A stretch of 64,000 bases of DNA from Chryseobacterium aurantiacum. GTDB taxonomy: Bacteria; Bacteroidota; Bacteroidia; Flavobacteriales; Weeksellaceae. Position numbers and translations under genes: made by a program. The DNA lies in contig NZ_PXUE01000005.1 in assembly GCF_003020585.1 (NCBI RefSeq), forward strand, positions 1 to 64,000. The letters run 5' to 3'. This document shows positions 7,989-17,234 of this stretch, in pieces. The notes below the pieces were generated by a model. The model was given only the letters and a program-made list of their open reading frames with translations, did not search any database and was not told the origin of the DNA. The first letter of the stretch is position 1, and every line of letters starts with the position of its first letter.

Positions 7989-8819
7989 TTAATGATGATC
8001 AATTTTTTTCCAGATCTTCTGATCTTCGATCTGATGATAATTCTTGTCAATAGTAGAAAATCGTAAGGTTTCTTTAGCTCCCAATGCAAGAAAGCCCAAA
8101 TTTTCCAAGCTGTTATCAAAAAGCTTGAAAACTCTTTCCTGAAGGTCCCTGTCAAAGTAAATCAGAACATTTCTGCATACAATCAGTTGAAAACTATTAA
8201 AAGAGCTATCTGATACAAGGTTATGAGTTGATAAAATCAGTTTTTCCTGCAAGCTTTTATCAAACCTTACACTGTCATAATTGGCAGTATAATAATCAGA
8301 AAAATCTTTTATTCCACCGGAAAGCATATAATTTTCTGAATAAAGTTTCATCTGCTGTAAAGGAAAGATCCCTGCTCTGGCTGTTTCAAGAACAGCTGGA
8401 TTCAAATCAGTACCATAAATCAAGGATTTATTATAAAGGCCGGCTTCTTTCAGCAGAATAGCAATAGAATAAGCCTCCTCTCCCGTTGAACAGCCTGCAA
8501 TCCAGATCCTGATGAGCGGATAGGTACCTAACTGAGGTAATATTTTTTTTCGTAATGTTTTAAAAAAAGAGGGATCTCTGAACATTTCTGTAACATTCAC
8601 TGTAACTTCCTCTACAAAACGTTTTAAATATTCACTATCATTCATAATGGTATATCTAAGTTCTGCAAAGCTTGTGAACCTGTCCAATAGACATATACGG
8701 TTTACTCTTCTTTTAAATGAAGCCCTGCTATAGCCAGAAAAATCATAGCCATAAAGCTGATAAACATCTCTGATAAGATATTCTATTTCTTCATCTCTTA
8801 CGATACTTGGTTCCAGCAT
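7989..8819 (-). CDS. CheR-type protein-glutamate methyltransferase
   Basis: A 276-residue SAM-dependent methyltransferase. The N-terminal helical CheR domain (YGYDFSGYSRASFKRRVNR) is followed by the Rossmann domain with the SAM motif RIWIAGCSTGEEAYSIAI at about residues 104-121 and LIVCRNVLIYFD near 210. It abuts the receiver gene upstream (8820) with no gap and precedes the CheB gene, so translation is probably coupled. With the CheB partner it makes a reversible carboxyl-methylation module outside chemotaxis. The substrate is unknown; the coiled coil of the large kinase is one candidate. Confidence 0.9.
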   Translation of the reverse strand: MLEPSIVRDEEIEYLIRDVYQLYGYDFSGYSRASFKRRVNRICLLDRFTSFAELRYTIMNDSEYLKRFVEEVTVNVTEMFRDPSFFKTLRKKILPQLGTYPLIRIWIAGCSTGEEAYSIAILLKEAGLYNKSLIYGTDLNPAVLETARAGIFPLQQMKLYSENYMLSGGIKDFSDYYTANYDSVRFDKSLQEKLILSTHNLVSDSSFNSFQLIVCRNVLIYFDRDLQERVFKLFDNSLENLGFLALGAKETLRFSTIDKNYHQIEDQKIWKKIDHH

Positions 8820-9185
8820 CTATGAAATTTTTTGTATTGCTAGTATTAAAAGATCCACATCAATTGGTTTTGATACATAATCATCTGCTCCTGCTTCCAT
8901 ACATTTCTGACGATCCTCAGGCATTGCCTGCGCAGTTACAGAAATTACAGGAACATGCTTGATTTCGGGAGTAGTTCTTATCATCCTGACTGCCTCATAG
9001 CCATCTATTCCGGGCATCATCATATCCATCAAAACAATATAGGACGCAGATCCGAATTTCAGTATTTCTAGAGCCTCCTGAGCCATTGTACAGGATTCAA
9101 CTGCATATCCACGCGCTTTAAGAGTTAATTTCAATGCAAATATATTGCGTGGGTCATCATCCACAATTAAGATTTTCTTATCCAT
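8820..9185 (-). CDS. Single-domain response regulator (CheY-like)
   Basis: A 121-residue receiver with VDDDPRN at the acidic pocket, phosphoacceptor Asp54 in VLMDMMMPGIDGY and Lys in DDYVSKPID. The sequence strongly resembles the third receiver of the large hybrid kinase encoded just upstream (shared VLMDMMMP, ADDYVSKPID/ASDYISKPVD), suggesting duplication from it. It lies 15 bp downstream of that gene and touches the CheR gene. It probably receives phosphate from the hybrid kinases. Confidence 0.9.
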   Translation of the reverse strand: MDKKILIVDDDPRNIFALKLTLKARGYAVESCTMAQEALEILKFGSASYIVLMDMMMPGIDGYEAVRMIRTTPEIKHVPVISVTAQAMPEDRQKCMEAGADDYVSKPIDVDLLILAIQKIS

Positions 9186-9200
9186 CAGAATTTTATCTGT

Positions 9201-12200
9201 TTAACTTTCATACATCCAAACACGAAGGAGCGATAATAACTGATCAATATCTACTGGTTTTGAGATATAGTCAGAAGCTCCTGCCGTAATACATTTTTCA
9301 CGCTCCCCGATCATAGATTTAGCAGTAATAGCTATAATAGGTAATTTTTTAAATGCCGGCATATTTCTTATTACCCTAATAGTTTCATAACCATCCATTT
9401 CCGGCATCATCATATCCATTAAAACAACATCCACATCAGGATTTTGGCTGATTTGTTCAAGGGCGTGCTTACCATCCATGGCTACAATTACTTCAACCTT
9501 ATACTTTTCAAGTGCCTTAGTTAAAGAAAAAATATTGCGTACATCATCATCGGTAATAAGGATTTTTTTTCCACTAAGAACTTCCGTTAAAGACCCAAGC
9601 ATCTTGCCTCTGCTATTTTCAGTTGAACCATTTTTCTCTTCCACCAGATGTAGGAATAAACCTACTTCATCCAAAACTCTCTGATAAGAATGTGCTGTTT
9701 TCACAACAATGGAGTCTGCATATTGTTTTATTTTAAGTTCTTCTTCTTTAGATAAATGATGTTCAGTAAAAATAATGATTGGGAGATTCTCCAGCCCTTC
9801 ATAGCTTTTTATTGATTCAATAATATGGTAATCATTCCCTTTTTCAGCCCCAACATCCAGGATTACACAATCAACAAGATTTGAAGTAAGTGCTTTTACG
9901 CTATCTTCAACATTGTGTTCCACAGATAAGGAAATATTGAAATTACTCAGAAAATAGGACAATGCGCTGGCATGTTTGGCATTTTCCTCAACAATCAAAA
10001 CTTTTTGAGGTCCCTTTTGTAATGCTTCTTCAATTTTCTTAAATACATCAGTCATTTTATCGAGGGCTACCGGCTTATTAATAAAATCAACCGCACCCTT
10101 CATAAGGCTTTCTTTTTTCACATGAAGCGCAGACATCATGTGCACAGGAATATGTTTCACATTAGGATCCGACTTTAGTTCGTCCATCACTTCCCATCCA
10201 TCTTTTACAGGAAGTTGAACATCCAATAAGATCGCATGAGGATGATATTGCTGAGCTGCTGAAAGAGCGTAATCACCCCTAACAACCACAATCCCTTTAT
10301 AGGCCTGCAAATGGGCATATTTCAGTAAAGCTTTTGCAAAATTAGTATCATCTTCAATAATAAGAATGATTTTATCCCCTTCCTGGATGTTCTCTCTGTC
10401 ATCCTCAATATCTTCTGGTATTTTTAAGGTATTTACTTGAAATGCATCTCCTTTATCAAGGATATTTTGGATTTCTTCAACATCTTCACGAATAATCTCT
10501 ACCAGGTCCTGGTCTGTTTCAGAATGAGCAATTTCAGTGAAGGGGTAGATAGGAATAGCAAAACTGAATTCACTGCCTTTATTCATTTCACTTTCCAGAA
10601 CTAATTCACCACCTAAAAGTTTTGCAATTTCACGGCTTATGGAAAGCCCCAGACCGGTACCTCCAAATTTTCTTTTTGTAGATCCATCCGCCTGCTGGAA
10701 TGCTTCAAAGATAATTTTCTGTTTATCTGCTGCAATGCCAATACCTGTATCTTTAACTGAGAATATAATAAATTCAGGCTTTTGAGAATGTCTTTTGATA
10801 TGTAAATCAATGCTTCCTTTTGTTGTAAATTTTAAAGCATTAGATAACAGGTTTCTTAGGACCTGATCAATTTTGAGACGGTCACTTTCAATGACTTTCT
10901 CTGTGTCTGAATCAATTTTAATATTGAATGGAAGTGCTTTTTCCTGAAATATAGGACTGAAAAGGTCTTTGAGATCTTTTACGATGTCTTCAACTGTCAC
11001 TTTCTGGTATTCCAATGTCATTTTACCAGATTCTATTTTTGCAAGGTCAAGGATTTCATCTATTAGGGTTAATAAACTTGTTCCTGAACTTTGGATGACT
11101 CTGGCAGATTCTACCTGATCTTCATTAAGGTTTTCATCCGGATTTTCTGCCATTAGCCTTGATAAAAGAAGGATTGAATTAAGGGGTGTTCGCAATTCGT
11201 GAGACATATTGGCTAAGAATTCAGACTTATATTTTGTGCTAAGTGCAAGTTCCTCTACTTTTTTCTGAATCTCATTATTTCGTTCCGCAATTAAATGATT
11301 TTTTTCTTCAAGTAATCTTGAGCGTTCTTCCAGTTCTGCATTGGCCTGCATCAATTCTTCCTGTTGTACTTTTAACTCTTCTTCTGAGGCTTGAAGCTTT
11401 TGTGTCTGAGCTTCCAATTCAGTATTGAGATTTTCAAGCTCAGAGTGCTGTACCTGTAATTCTTCAGACTGAGCCTGTGTCTCTTCCAGGAGTTGTTGTT
11501 CTTTTTCTCTTCCTTTGGCAGCATTCAGGGCTATTCCTATATTCACACAACACTCCTCAAAATAACTGATTTGGTCTTCCTCGAAGTTGGAGGTAGATCC
11601 CAATTCAAGAACTCCTATTACAAGTCCATCTGCAAAAACAGGTATCAGAATTATTCCATAAATCTTAATGGTACTGCTGGCAAAGGTTACGACAAAGTCT
11701 TCTTCACAAAGATTATTATATACCTGTGTCTTACCATTCAGGAAAGCCTGTCCAACCATTCCCTCTCCAGGGTCAAAGGTTCTTTTCATGTTTGTTTCTA
11801 ATCCAAATGCTTTATTAAGCCTTAGAATACCCTCATCAAAAAGATAAAGTGAACCGTTGATACAATTTCCATATTCAATCAACTGGTGCAAAGCCTTGTC
11901 TGATACTTCCTGCACTGATGTATTCCCAACCATGGATTCATTCAGCAAAGCAAGTCCTTTCTGTCTCCAGTCGCTTTTATTAATTTTATCAAAGGATGCT
12001 TTAAGGGATTCGGTCATGTGATTCAGGGATTCTACAAGATCTCCAAGATCATCTTCAGAATTATCCACTGCTTTCTCGCTGTAATCACCATTGGCTACTC
12101 TGTTCGCAATTTTCTGAATGGCACTTACACGTCGCATCATTTCCTGATCCTTATCTCTAAGCATTTTCTCAAGTTCGTCTCTTCTGATAAGATCTGCACG

Positions 12201-12803
12201 CATTTTAAAATAGAAAAATGCAGTCACAACTACTGCAGCCAATGCAGAAAAAACAATAAAAATCACTGTTGTTTCGGATGAACGTGTTAAATCTTTATTT
12301 TTAATTTCAACCTGGCTCTCCTCATATTGTACAAAGTCTCTTACAATCTTACGGCATTCATCCATATAGGCTTTACCAGTAACAATCTGCTGCTGGGTCA
12401 TGACAATTCCTCTTCGTCTGTTTTCCACAAGGTTTTTCAGATTATCCATCACCTGACTGACTGCTATTTTTAATCCAGAGAGTCTTTCCTGTTGGTTCTT
12501 ATCCTGTACTCCTAATGACTCTGCCAGCACCAAAGCTTTAGAATATTCTCTAACGCCACGTTTGTATGGTTCCAGAAAATCTTCCCTACCAGTCAACTGA
12601 TAGCCCCTGTTTCCCGTTTCTGCATCCAGCAGGGCTACAAGAATATCTTTAACAGCCGTTACAGAACGCCTGCTTTGGGAAAGATTTTCACGGTGGTTCA
12701 TCTGATTCTGGATGCTCCAGTATGAGGCCACTGAACTAGTTATTAAAATCAGAAGGGAAAGACCTATCCCAACCTGAAGATTTCGTATAATTTTTTTAGG
12801 CAT
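9201..12803 (-). CDS. Hybrid sensor histidine kinase: CHASE3-HAMP-GAF-coiled coil-HisKA-HATPase-REC-REC-REC
   Basis: A 1200-residue membrane sensor. TM1 is about residues 10-28 and TM2 about 178-198, with a periplasmic CHASE3 domain between them (DAETGNRGYQLTGREDFLEPY). HAMP spans about 200-270 and GAF about 285-430. A long Gln/Glu coiled coil (435-520) leads to HisKA with His535 in ANMSHELRTP. The ATPase N-box is near 650-660 (NLLSNALKFT) and the G boxes near 685-720. Three receivers follow, with phosphoacceptors Asp861, Asp983 and Asp1130; the second lacks the usual MP after Asp (LDVGAEKGND) and may be degenerate. It begins 5 bp after the REC-PAS kinase gene. The signal is unknown. Confidence 0.93.
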   Translation of the reverse strand: MPKKIIRNLQVGIGLSLLILITSSVASYWSIQNQMNHRENLSQSRRSVTAVKDILVALLDAETGNRGYQLTGREDFLEPYKRGVREYSKALVLAESLGVQDKNQQERLSGLKIAVSQVMDNLKNLVENRRRGIVMTQQQIVTGKAYMDECRKIVRDFVQYEESQVEIKNKDLTRSSETTVIFIVFSALAAVVVTAFFYFKMRADLIRRDELEKMLRDKDQEMMRRVSAIQKIANRVANGDYSEKAVDNSEDDLGDLVESLNHMTESLKASFDKINKSDWRQKGLALLNESMVGNTSVQEVSDKALHQLIEYGNCINGSLYLFDEGILRLNKAFGLETNMKRTFDPGEGMVGQAFLNGKTQVYNNLCEEDFVVTFASSTIKIYGIILIPVFADGLVIGVLELGSTSNFEEDQISYFEECCVNIGIALNAAKGREKEQQLLEETQAQSEELQVQHSELENLNTELEAQTQKLQASEEELKVQQEELMQANAELEERSRLLEEKNHLIAERNNEIQKKVEELALSTKYKSEFLANMSHELRTPLNSILLLSRLMAENPDENLNEDQVESARVIQSSGTSLLTLIDEILDLAKIESGKMTLEYQKVTVEDIVKDLKDLFSPIFQEKALPFNIKIDSDTEKVIESDRLKIDQVLRNLLSNALKFTTKGSIDLHIKRHSQKPEFIIFSVKDTGIGIAADKQKIIFEAFQQADGSTKRKFGGTGLGLSISREIAKLLGGELVLESEMNKGSEFSFAIPIYPFTEIAHSETDQDLVEIIREDVEEIQNILDKGDAFQVNTLKIPEDIEDDRENIQEGDKIILIIEDDTNFAKALLKYAHLQAYKGIVVVRGDYALSAAQQYHPHAILLDVQLPVKDGWEVMDELKSDPNVKHIPVHMMSALHVKKESLMKGAVDFINKPVALDKMTDVFKKIEEALQKGPQKVLIVEENAKHASALSYFLSNFNISLSVEHNVEDSVKALTSNLVDCVILDVGAEKGNDYHIIESIKSYEGLENLPIIIFTEHHLSKEEELKIKQYADSIVVKTAHSYQRVLDEVGLFLHLVEEKNGSTENSRGKMLGSLTEVLSGKKILITDDDVRNIFSLTKALEKYKVEVIVAMDGKHALEQISQNPDVDVVLMDMMMPEMDGYETIRVIRNMPAFKKLPIIAITAKSMIGEREKCITAGASDYISKPVDIDQLLSLLRVWMYES

Positions 12804-12808
12804 GAAAA

Positions 12809-14284
12809 TTAATTTAGAGGTAGGGTAAAATAAAACGTAGAGCCCTCGTTCACGATACTGGAAACCCCAACACTTCCATGGTGCTGTTTGATAATTTCAG
12901 CACATATATACAGGCCGATTCCCATTCCCTGGAACTGCAATGACGATTCTTCTACACGATAGAACTTTTTAAATACTGCCTCCTGCTTAAAATCAGGAAT
13001 TCCAATCCCAAAGTCAGTCACATTTACTCTAACTTCCTGGGCTTCCTTATCTACAAATGTTGTCACAATTACCTGATTATTGTCAGGCGAATACTTAATG
13101 GCATTCGTAAGAAAATTAATGAGTACCTGCTCAACGCGAATCTCATCCAATGGAATTAAGATATCGGGTTTTGTTCCGTGGCGCTCAATTCTTACCTGCT
13201 GCTCATCATGGGTCTGCAATATTGTTTCAACCGCATTACTGATAACGCTTTCCAAATTAACAGGCTTTTTATTAATCTTAAGTTTGCCATTTTCAATTTT
13301 TGAAACATCCAGAAGATCTGTGATAAGGCTATTCAGTTTTTCAATCTGCCCCTGAACTTTAGTAACAAATCCGGCTTCTGGACTTTCTTTGTCTAATTTC
13401 AGCTTTCTTTCCAATAGCTGAACGTATGCTTTAATACTGGTTAAAGGAGTTTTTAATTCATGGCTTGCAATACTTAAAAACTCATCTTTTTCCTTTTCTA
13501 CTTTTTTCTGATCGTCAATATCAGTAAATGTTCCTACCCAGTTTTTAATACGATTTTCATCATATACAGGAGTTATTCTCAGTAAATGATACCGGTACTT
13601 ACCTAAGACAATATTTTTAATTCTGATTTCTAATTCCAGTGCTTTTCCTTTTTTTCTGCATCTCTCTAATTCTTCACCTATATCCCGATCATCAGGATGT
13701 GTTTCAGGGAAATTTTGCTCTGTGTCGGAATATTGGTACCATTTACCATTAACAAAATCCACAATCCCGTCCTCATTAAGCGTAAATGCAATCTGAGGAA
13801 GTGACTCTAGCATCAAATGAAAGTGATCTATCTGGGACTTCATGGTAACCTGTAACTCTCGTCTACCCTTCACTTCAAGTTCAAGATTTTGCTGTGTTTT
13901 TTTCATGGCAAGATTCTTCTCCTGAAGATTATAGAATGTTTTTACCTTAAGCAAAAGTATCTCGGGATCTACGGGTTTGGTAACATAATCCTTAGCGCCG
14001 GACGCGTAGCCTTGTGTTATAAATTTTTTATCCGTATTGACAGCCGACAAAAATATGATAGGTACATCTTTCGTCTTGCTGTAATCCGAAAGTGTTTCAG
14101 CAACTTCAAAGCCGTCCATATCTGGCATCTGAACATCTAAAATAATTAAGGCATAGTCTTTTTTCAGCGCTTTACCAAGAGCCTCTTCACCGGAGCAGGC
14201 CGTTTCGACCTGAAAATCCTTAGATTCAAGTAATTTTTGAAGTGAATAAAGATTACTTTGGTTGTCATCAACAATTAAAATCAT
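12809..14284 (-). CDS. Hybrid histidine kinase: REC-PAS-HisKA-HATPase
   Basis: A 491-residue cytoplasmic kinase. The N-terminal receiver has phosphoacceptor Asp50 (LIILDVQMPDMDGF), followed by a short coiled coil, a PAS-type domain at about 150-260, HisKA with His275 in SIASHELKTP, and an HATPase domain ending in GMGIGLYICAEIIKQHHG. The start is taken at the ATG at 14284, which places the receiver's MILIVDDNQ at the very N-terminus; a TTG five codons upstream is possible. It is the first gene of the six-gene signalling operon and has no membrane segment, so it probably takes phosphate from another kinase or senses an internal cue. Confidence 0.9.
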   Translation of the reverse strand: MILIVDDNQSNLYSLQKLLESKDFQVETACSGEEALGKALKKDYALIILDVQMPDMDGFEVAETLSDYSKTKDVPIIFLSAVNTDKKFITQGYASGAKDYVTKPVDPEILLLKVKTFYNLQEKNLAMKKTQQNLELEVKGRRELQVTMKSQIDHFHLMLESLPQIAFTLNEDGIVDFVNGKWYQYSDTEQNFPETHPDDRDIGEELERCRKKGKALELEIRIKNIVLGKYRYHLLRITPVYDENRIKNWVGTFTDIDDQKKVEKEKDEFLSIASHELKTPLTSIKAYVQLLERKLKLDKESPEAGFVTKVQGQIEKLNSLITDLLDVSKIENGKLKINKKPVNLESVISNAVETILQTHDEQQVRIERHGTKPDILIPLDEIRVEQVLINFLTNAIKYSPDNNQVIVTTFVDKEAQEVRVNVTDFGIGIPDFKQEAVFKKFYRVEESSLQFQGMGIGLYICAEIIKQHHGSVGVSSIVNEGSTFYFTLPLN

Positions 14285-14907
14285 AGAAATTAAAATCAAT
14301 AATTAGTTACGGATACTTAAGCCTCAAAAATACTCACAATATTTCGAAAAACAGCAATTTTTAAAGGTTATATATGAAGATTTGATACCACATTATATTG
14401 AAAGAAATATGAATAGCATAGGGATTAAAATCCTTTGTCAGGTACAAGAAAATCTGCATTAATTTTCAGAAAAATAAAACTATGAAAAAGACAATAAGCT
14501 GTATGAATATCGAGGTAAAAACTCTTTACTTATTTGGAGGTGAAACTATGACCTTTAAGGCCAAAGAATTCATTTTAAAGAGGGGAAACATTTACAATAT
14601 TATTTCCAGATTATTAGTAGCAAAGTAAAACTGAATACATTTAGTGGAAAAGGAAAAGAATCTATTCATGACATCATGGATAAAAATCAAAGTCTTGGAT
14701 ACCCTTCTATTGTTTATTGAAAAGTTTGAGCCAGTGAACAGAACAGTAAAAAAGAGGGTTAACTGGAAGGCTGTAGAATTCTATACTAAAATTGTATGTC
14801 ATTTCTAACTACGGCTTTGTAATAAACTCAAAAAATAGTACATAAAAAAACTATTATAAACAACAATGACCGGAATCTTACGATTCCGGTCATTGCTTAA
14901 ACTTACA
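14285..14907. other. Long intergenic region with short, disconnected open frames
   Basis: About 620 bases upstream of the signalling operon and downstream of the small amphipathic gene. On the plus strand there is a 48-codon frame with ATG at 14482 (ends 14628). In shifted frames follow two further open stretches, 14622-14720 and about 14717-14806. Together they may be the eroded remains of one gene, but no family is recognisable. The promoter of the signalling operon must lie at the left end. Only the hairpin at 14863-14894 is otherwise notable. Confidence 0.4.
14863..14894 (-). terminator. Strong terminator hairpin
   Basis: CAATGACCGGAATC and GATTCCGGTCATTG form perfect 14-bp arms around a TTAC loop, 14 bases downstream of the small amphipathic protein gene on the minus strand. 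Confidence 0.8.
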
Positions 14908-15207
14908 TTAATTGGTTTTTTTTCTCCATTCTGCCTTTACATCTTCAGCGGCATCTTTGGTACTTTCCCATGCCTCATCGGCTTTATCCTTAATATCTTC
15001 CCAAGCATCGGAAACATTTGACTTTACTCTGTCTAACCAGTCTTCCTGCGTAGCTTCCTGATCATTACCTCTTTTTTCATTGATGTAGTCTTTCGCTTTA
15101 TCTGCTAATTCACTGATCTTCCATTTTGCATTATCAGCTGCATTTTTTAAAGAGTTTTCTGTTTCATTAACTGCATTTTCCGCTTTGTTGTAATCTGAAT
15201 TATTCAT
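14908..15207 (-). CDS. Small amphipathic, highly charged protein (LEA/YtxH-like)
   Basis: A 99-residue, Ala/Asp/Glu/Lys/Trp-rich protein with 11-residue-like amphipathic repeats (SDAWEDIKDKADEAWESTKD, DAAEDVKAEW). Such composition is typical of late-embryogenesis-abundant-like or YtxH-type stress proteins. No signal peptide, no membrane helix and no enzyme motif is present. It has its own terminator and stands alone downstream of ribA, separated by 183 bp. A role in desiccation or envelope stress is a guess based on composition alone. Confidence 0.7.
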   Translation of the reverse strand: MNNSDYNKAENAVNETENSLKNAADNAKWKISELADKAKDYINEKRGNDQEATQEDWLDRVKSNVSDAWEDIKDKADEAWESTKDAAEDVKAEWRKKTN

Positions 15208-15390
15208 AATATAATATTTTAGTAATTGGTATATAAATAAACAATGTCTATGCCTAAAACATGATTTACAATGTTAAAATTTCTTAAATTCTCAAAATAG
15301 AATTGATGGCCTTACTTTCTTTCTATCTATACCATTCATATTCAAAGTCATAACTATTTTTATACTAATACCAAGAATAAATTAAACATA

Positions 15391-15981
15391 TTATATGTTC
15401 TCCAAAAGGTGACCAAAGTATTTTTTCTTCTTCGCAAGATAGCTTTCATTTACTTCATTGGAATCAATTTCCAAAGGAATTCTGCTGTTGAAAATAATTC
15501 CACTGTTCTCTATTGATCGGATCTTATCAGGGTTATTTGTCAACAGATTAATATTTGTGATCTCCATCATAATGAGTATTTCAATGGCAATATCAAAGTT
15601 TCTTGCGTCTGCCGGGAGCCCCAGTTTCAGATTAGCCTCAACGGTATCCAATCCTTTTTCCTGAAGCTCATAAGCCCGGAGCTTGTTGATGATCCCAATA
15701 TTTCGCCCTTCCTGACGGAGATAGATTATCACTCCTCCATTTTCAGACATATATTTCATGGCAGCATCCAGCTGTTGTCCACATTCGCATTTTTTGGAGT
15801 GAAAAACTTCTCCTGTTATGCATTCCGAATGAAAACGTACATTTACTGTCCCTACAAAATCTGTATTTTCTGCCACCCAAACCAAATGGGGACTCCAGTC
15901 TTCTTCATTTTCTGAAAATGCATATACTGTGAATATCCCATAATCTGTAGGTATTTTTGATTGTGCTTGTATTTTGAGCAT
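15391..15981 (-). CDS. ribA: GTP cyclohydrolase II
   Basis: Converts GTP to 2,5-diamino-6-ribosylamino-4-pyrimidinone phosphate, the first step to riboflavin and FAD. The 196-residue protein has the zinc-binding cysteines Cys54, Cys65 and Cys67 in HSECITGEVFHSKKCECG and the catalytic block YLRQEGRNIGI. It is a stand-alone cyclohydrolase, not fused to the RibB domain. Lying 25 bp after the lipocalin gene at the end of the carotenoid operon, it may be a second copy that raises flavin supply for photolyase during light stress. GTP cyclohydrolases are common members of light-induced regulons. Confidence 0.9.
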   Translation of the reverse strand: MLKIQAQSKIPTDYGIFTVYAFSENEEDWSPHLVWVAENTDFVGTVNVRFHSECITGEVFHSKKCECGQQLDAAMKYMSENGGVIIYLRQEGRNIGIINKLRAYELQEKGLDTVEANLKLGLPADARNFDIAIEILIMMEITNINLLTNNPDKIRSIENSGIIFNSRIPLEIDSNEVNESYLAKKKKYFGHLLENI

Positions 15982-16006
15982 TTTTTATGATTTTAATTAG
16001 TATAAT

Positions 16007-16555
16007 CTATTTGTCGAACGGACTTTTTTTATCCTGCTTTACCCAGATAAGTTTTGATGTATCGTAACCGATCTCCTTAGCCTCAGTGATAAAATGTTGT
16101 TTTACATTATCCGGAATAGTCTTCTCACGGGACAGAATCCAGAGATAATCTAAGTTTTTCCCTGCAACCAACGCATATTTAAAATCTTGTAGAGCAACTA
16201 CGTTATATCCGGCATAGAAAGGACCAAAAAAGCTAACCTTAAGTGCAGCAATGTTCTTATCTCCTCTAAATTTAGCAGTCCCATTGGCAGACACCCATTT
16301 GTTCTTTTTAAAATTATACCCACTGTTGACTACATTTACAGTTCCATCTGGGTTAAGGCTATACTGCGCAATTGCATTATCAAGATCTTTTTCAAAATAA
16401 TAATCGAATCTTGCTATTTCATACCATGTTCCTAAATACCTATTGACATCAAATTGTTTGACAGGTTGTGCTTTCTCAGGCATCGAGGAACAGGAGGTCA
16501 TACTATTCAACAACACAAAGCATAGTAATACTGTAGGAATTATTCTATTTTTCAT
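16007..16555 (-). CDS. blc: Bacterial lipocalin (Blc-type lipoprotein)
   Basis: A 182-residue outer-membrane-type lipocalin. The signal peptide ends in a lipobox-like MTSCSS with Cys22. The lipocalin signature RYLGTWYEIARFDYYFEKDL (GxW motif) is at about residues 39-58, with DYLWILSRE near the C-terminus. Blc binds lysophospholipids and fatty acids and is thought to help with membrane damage. It overlaps the lycopene cyclase gene by 11 bp, so translation is probably coupled. Lipocalins recur in light-induced carotenoid regulons in other phyla. Confidence 0.9.
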   Translation of the reverse strand: MKNRIIPTVLLCFVLLNSMTSCSSMPEKAQPVKQFDVNRYLGTWYEIARFDYYFEKDLDNAIAQYSLNPDGTVNVVNSGYNFKKNKWVSANGTAKFRGDKNIAALKVSFFGPFYAGYNVVALQDFKYALVAGKNLDYLWILSREKTIPDNVKQHFITEAKEIGYDTSKLIWVKQDKKSPFDK

Positions 16556-17234
16556 TTTCAGTTATTTTTTTAAAGAAATAAATATTAAGTAAAAACTGGC
16601 TGTAACCGTACACGGCATCTTCAACAGGAATCGTTCCCATTCTAATGCCTAAAAACTCATCAGGATTATAATTAACAACCGGAGAAGGAATTAAAGAGCC
16701 TGTCAGGATTCCATTCACAGCAAAAAAGCCAGGCATCAAGATCAGATAAACCAGACTGGCCATTCCTATCCATTCTTTTTGAGCGATAAAATGCAGATAG
16801 CAAAGCGTAAATAGCGTTACAATTACCGTCAAAAAAGTATATATTCTTTCATAATACAGAAGCCCTACGACACCAAGAACAATAAAAGACGTAAATACAA
16901 TGAGATTATTAAAGGATCTAGTCCAACCAAGGGTAAAATACTTTTCCAGGCAATAGTAAGTAAAAACACAGGCGAAAGGAATGCAGTAAAAAAAAAGCCA
17001 TTCCTCTATGGGAAGTCCCGCTATTTTAATTCCTAGTGTATACTTGAGATCAAACCACCATACACCTTTTGCAGTAAACCATATATCCCAGGCAATAAAA
17101 GGAATTGCCACAATAGTGGATGACAGCAGAAATTTTCCGAAAAGCTTATTAAACTTTATTCTTCCATCAAAAGAAGCCAAAAAGCAGATAATGACGGTGA
17201 AAAAGTTAATCAGTATGTAAGTATAGGACATCAT
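16545..17234 (-). CDS. crtY: Lycopene cyclase, fused CrtYcd (CarR) type
   Basis: Converts lycopene to beta-carotene in the cytoplasmic membrane. The 229-residue protein has about six to seven membrane helices and two tandem copies of the heterodimeric-cyclase domain. Copy one has DIWFTAKGVWWFDLKYTLG and GLPIEEWLFF; copy two has FLGIRMGTIPVEDAVYGY. This is the fused form of CrtYc and CrtYd typical of Bacteroidota. It overlaps crtZ by 4 bp and the lipocalin gene by 11 bp, so it sits inside one operon. Confidence 0.92.
   Translation of the reverse strand: MMSYTYILINFFTVIICFLASFDGRIKFNKLFGKFLLSSTIVAIPFIAWDIWFTAKGVWWFDLKYTLGIKIAGLPIEEWLFFYCIPFACVFTYYCLEKYFTLGWTRSFNNLIVFTSFIVLGVVGLLYYERIYTFLTVIVTLFTLCYLHFIAQKEWIGMASLVYLILMPGFFAVNGILTGSLIPSPVVNYNPDEFLGIRMGTIPVEDAVYGYSQFLLNIYFFKKITENEK

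Noticed and set aside
7407..8819. A chemotaxis gene cluster
   Set aside because: CheB and CheR domains are present, but there is no CheA, CheW, chemoreceptor or motility gene, and CheB lacks its receiver.
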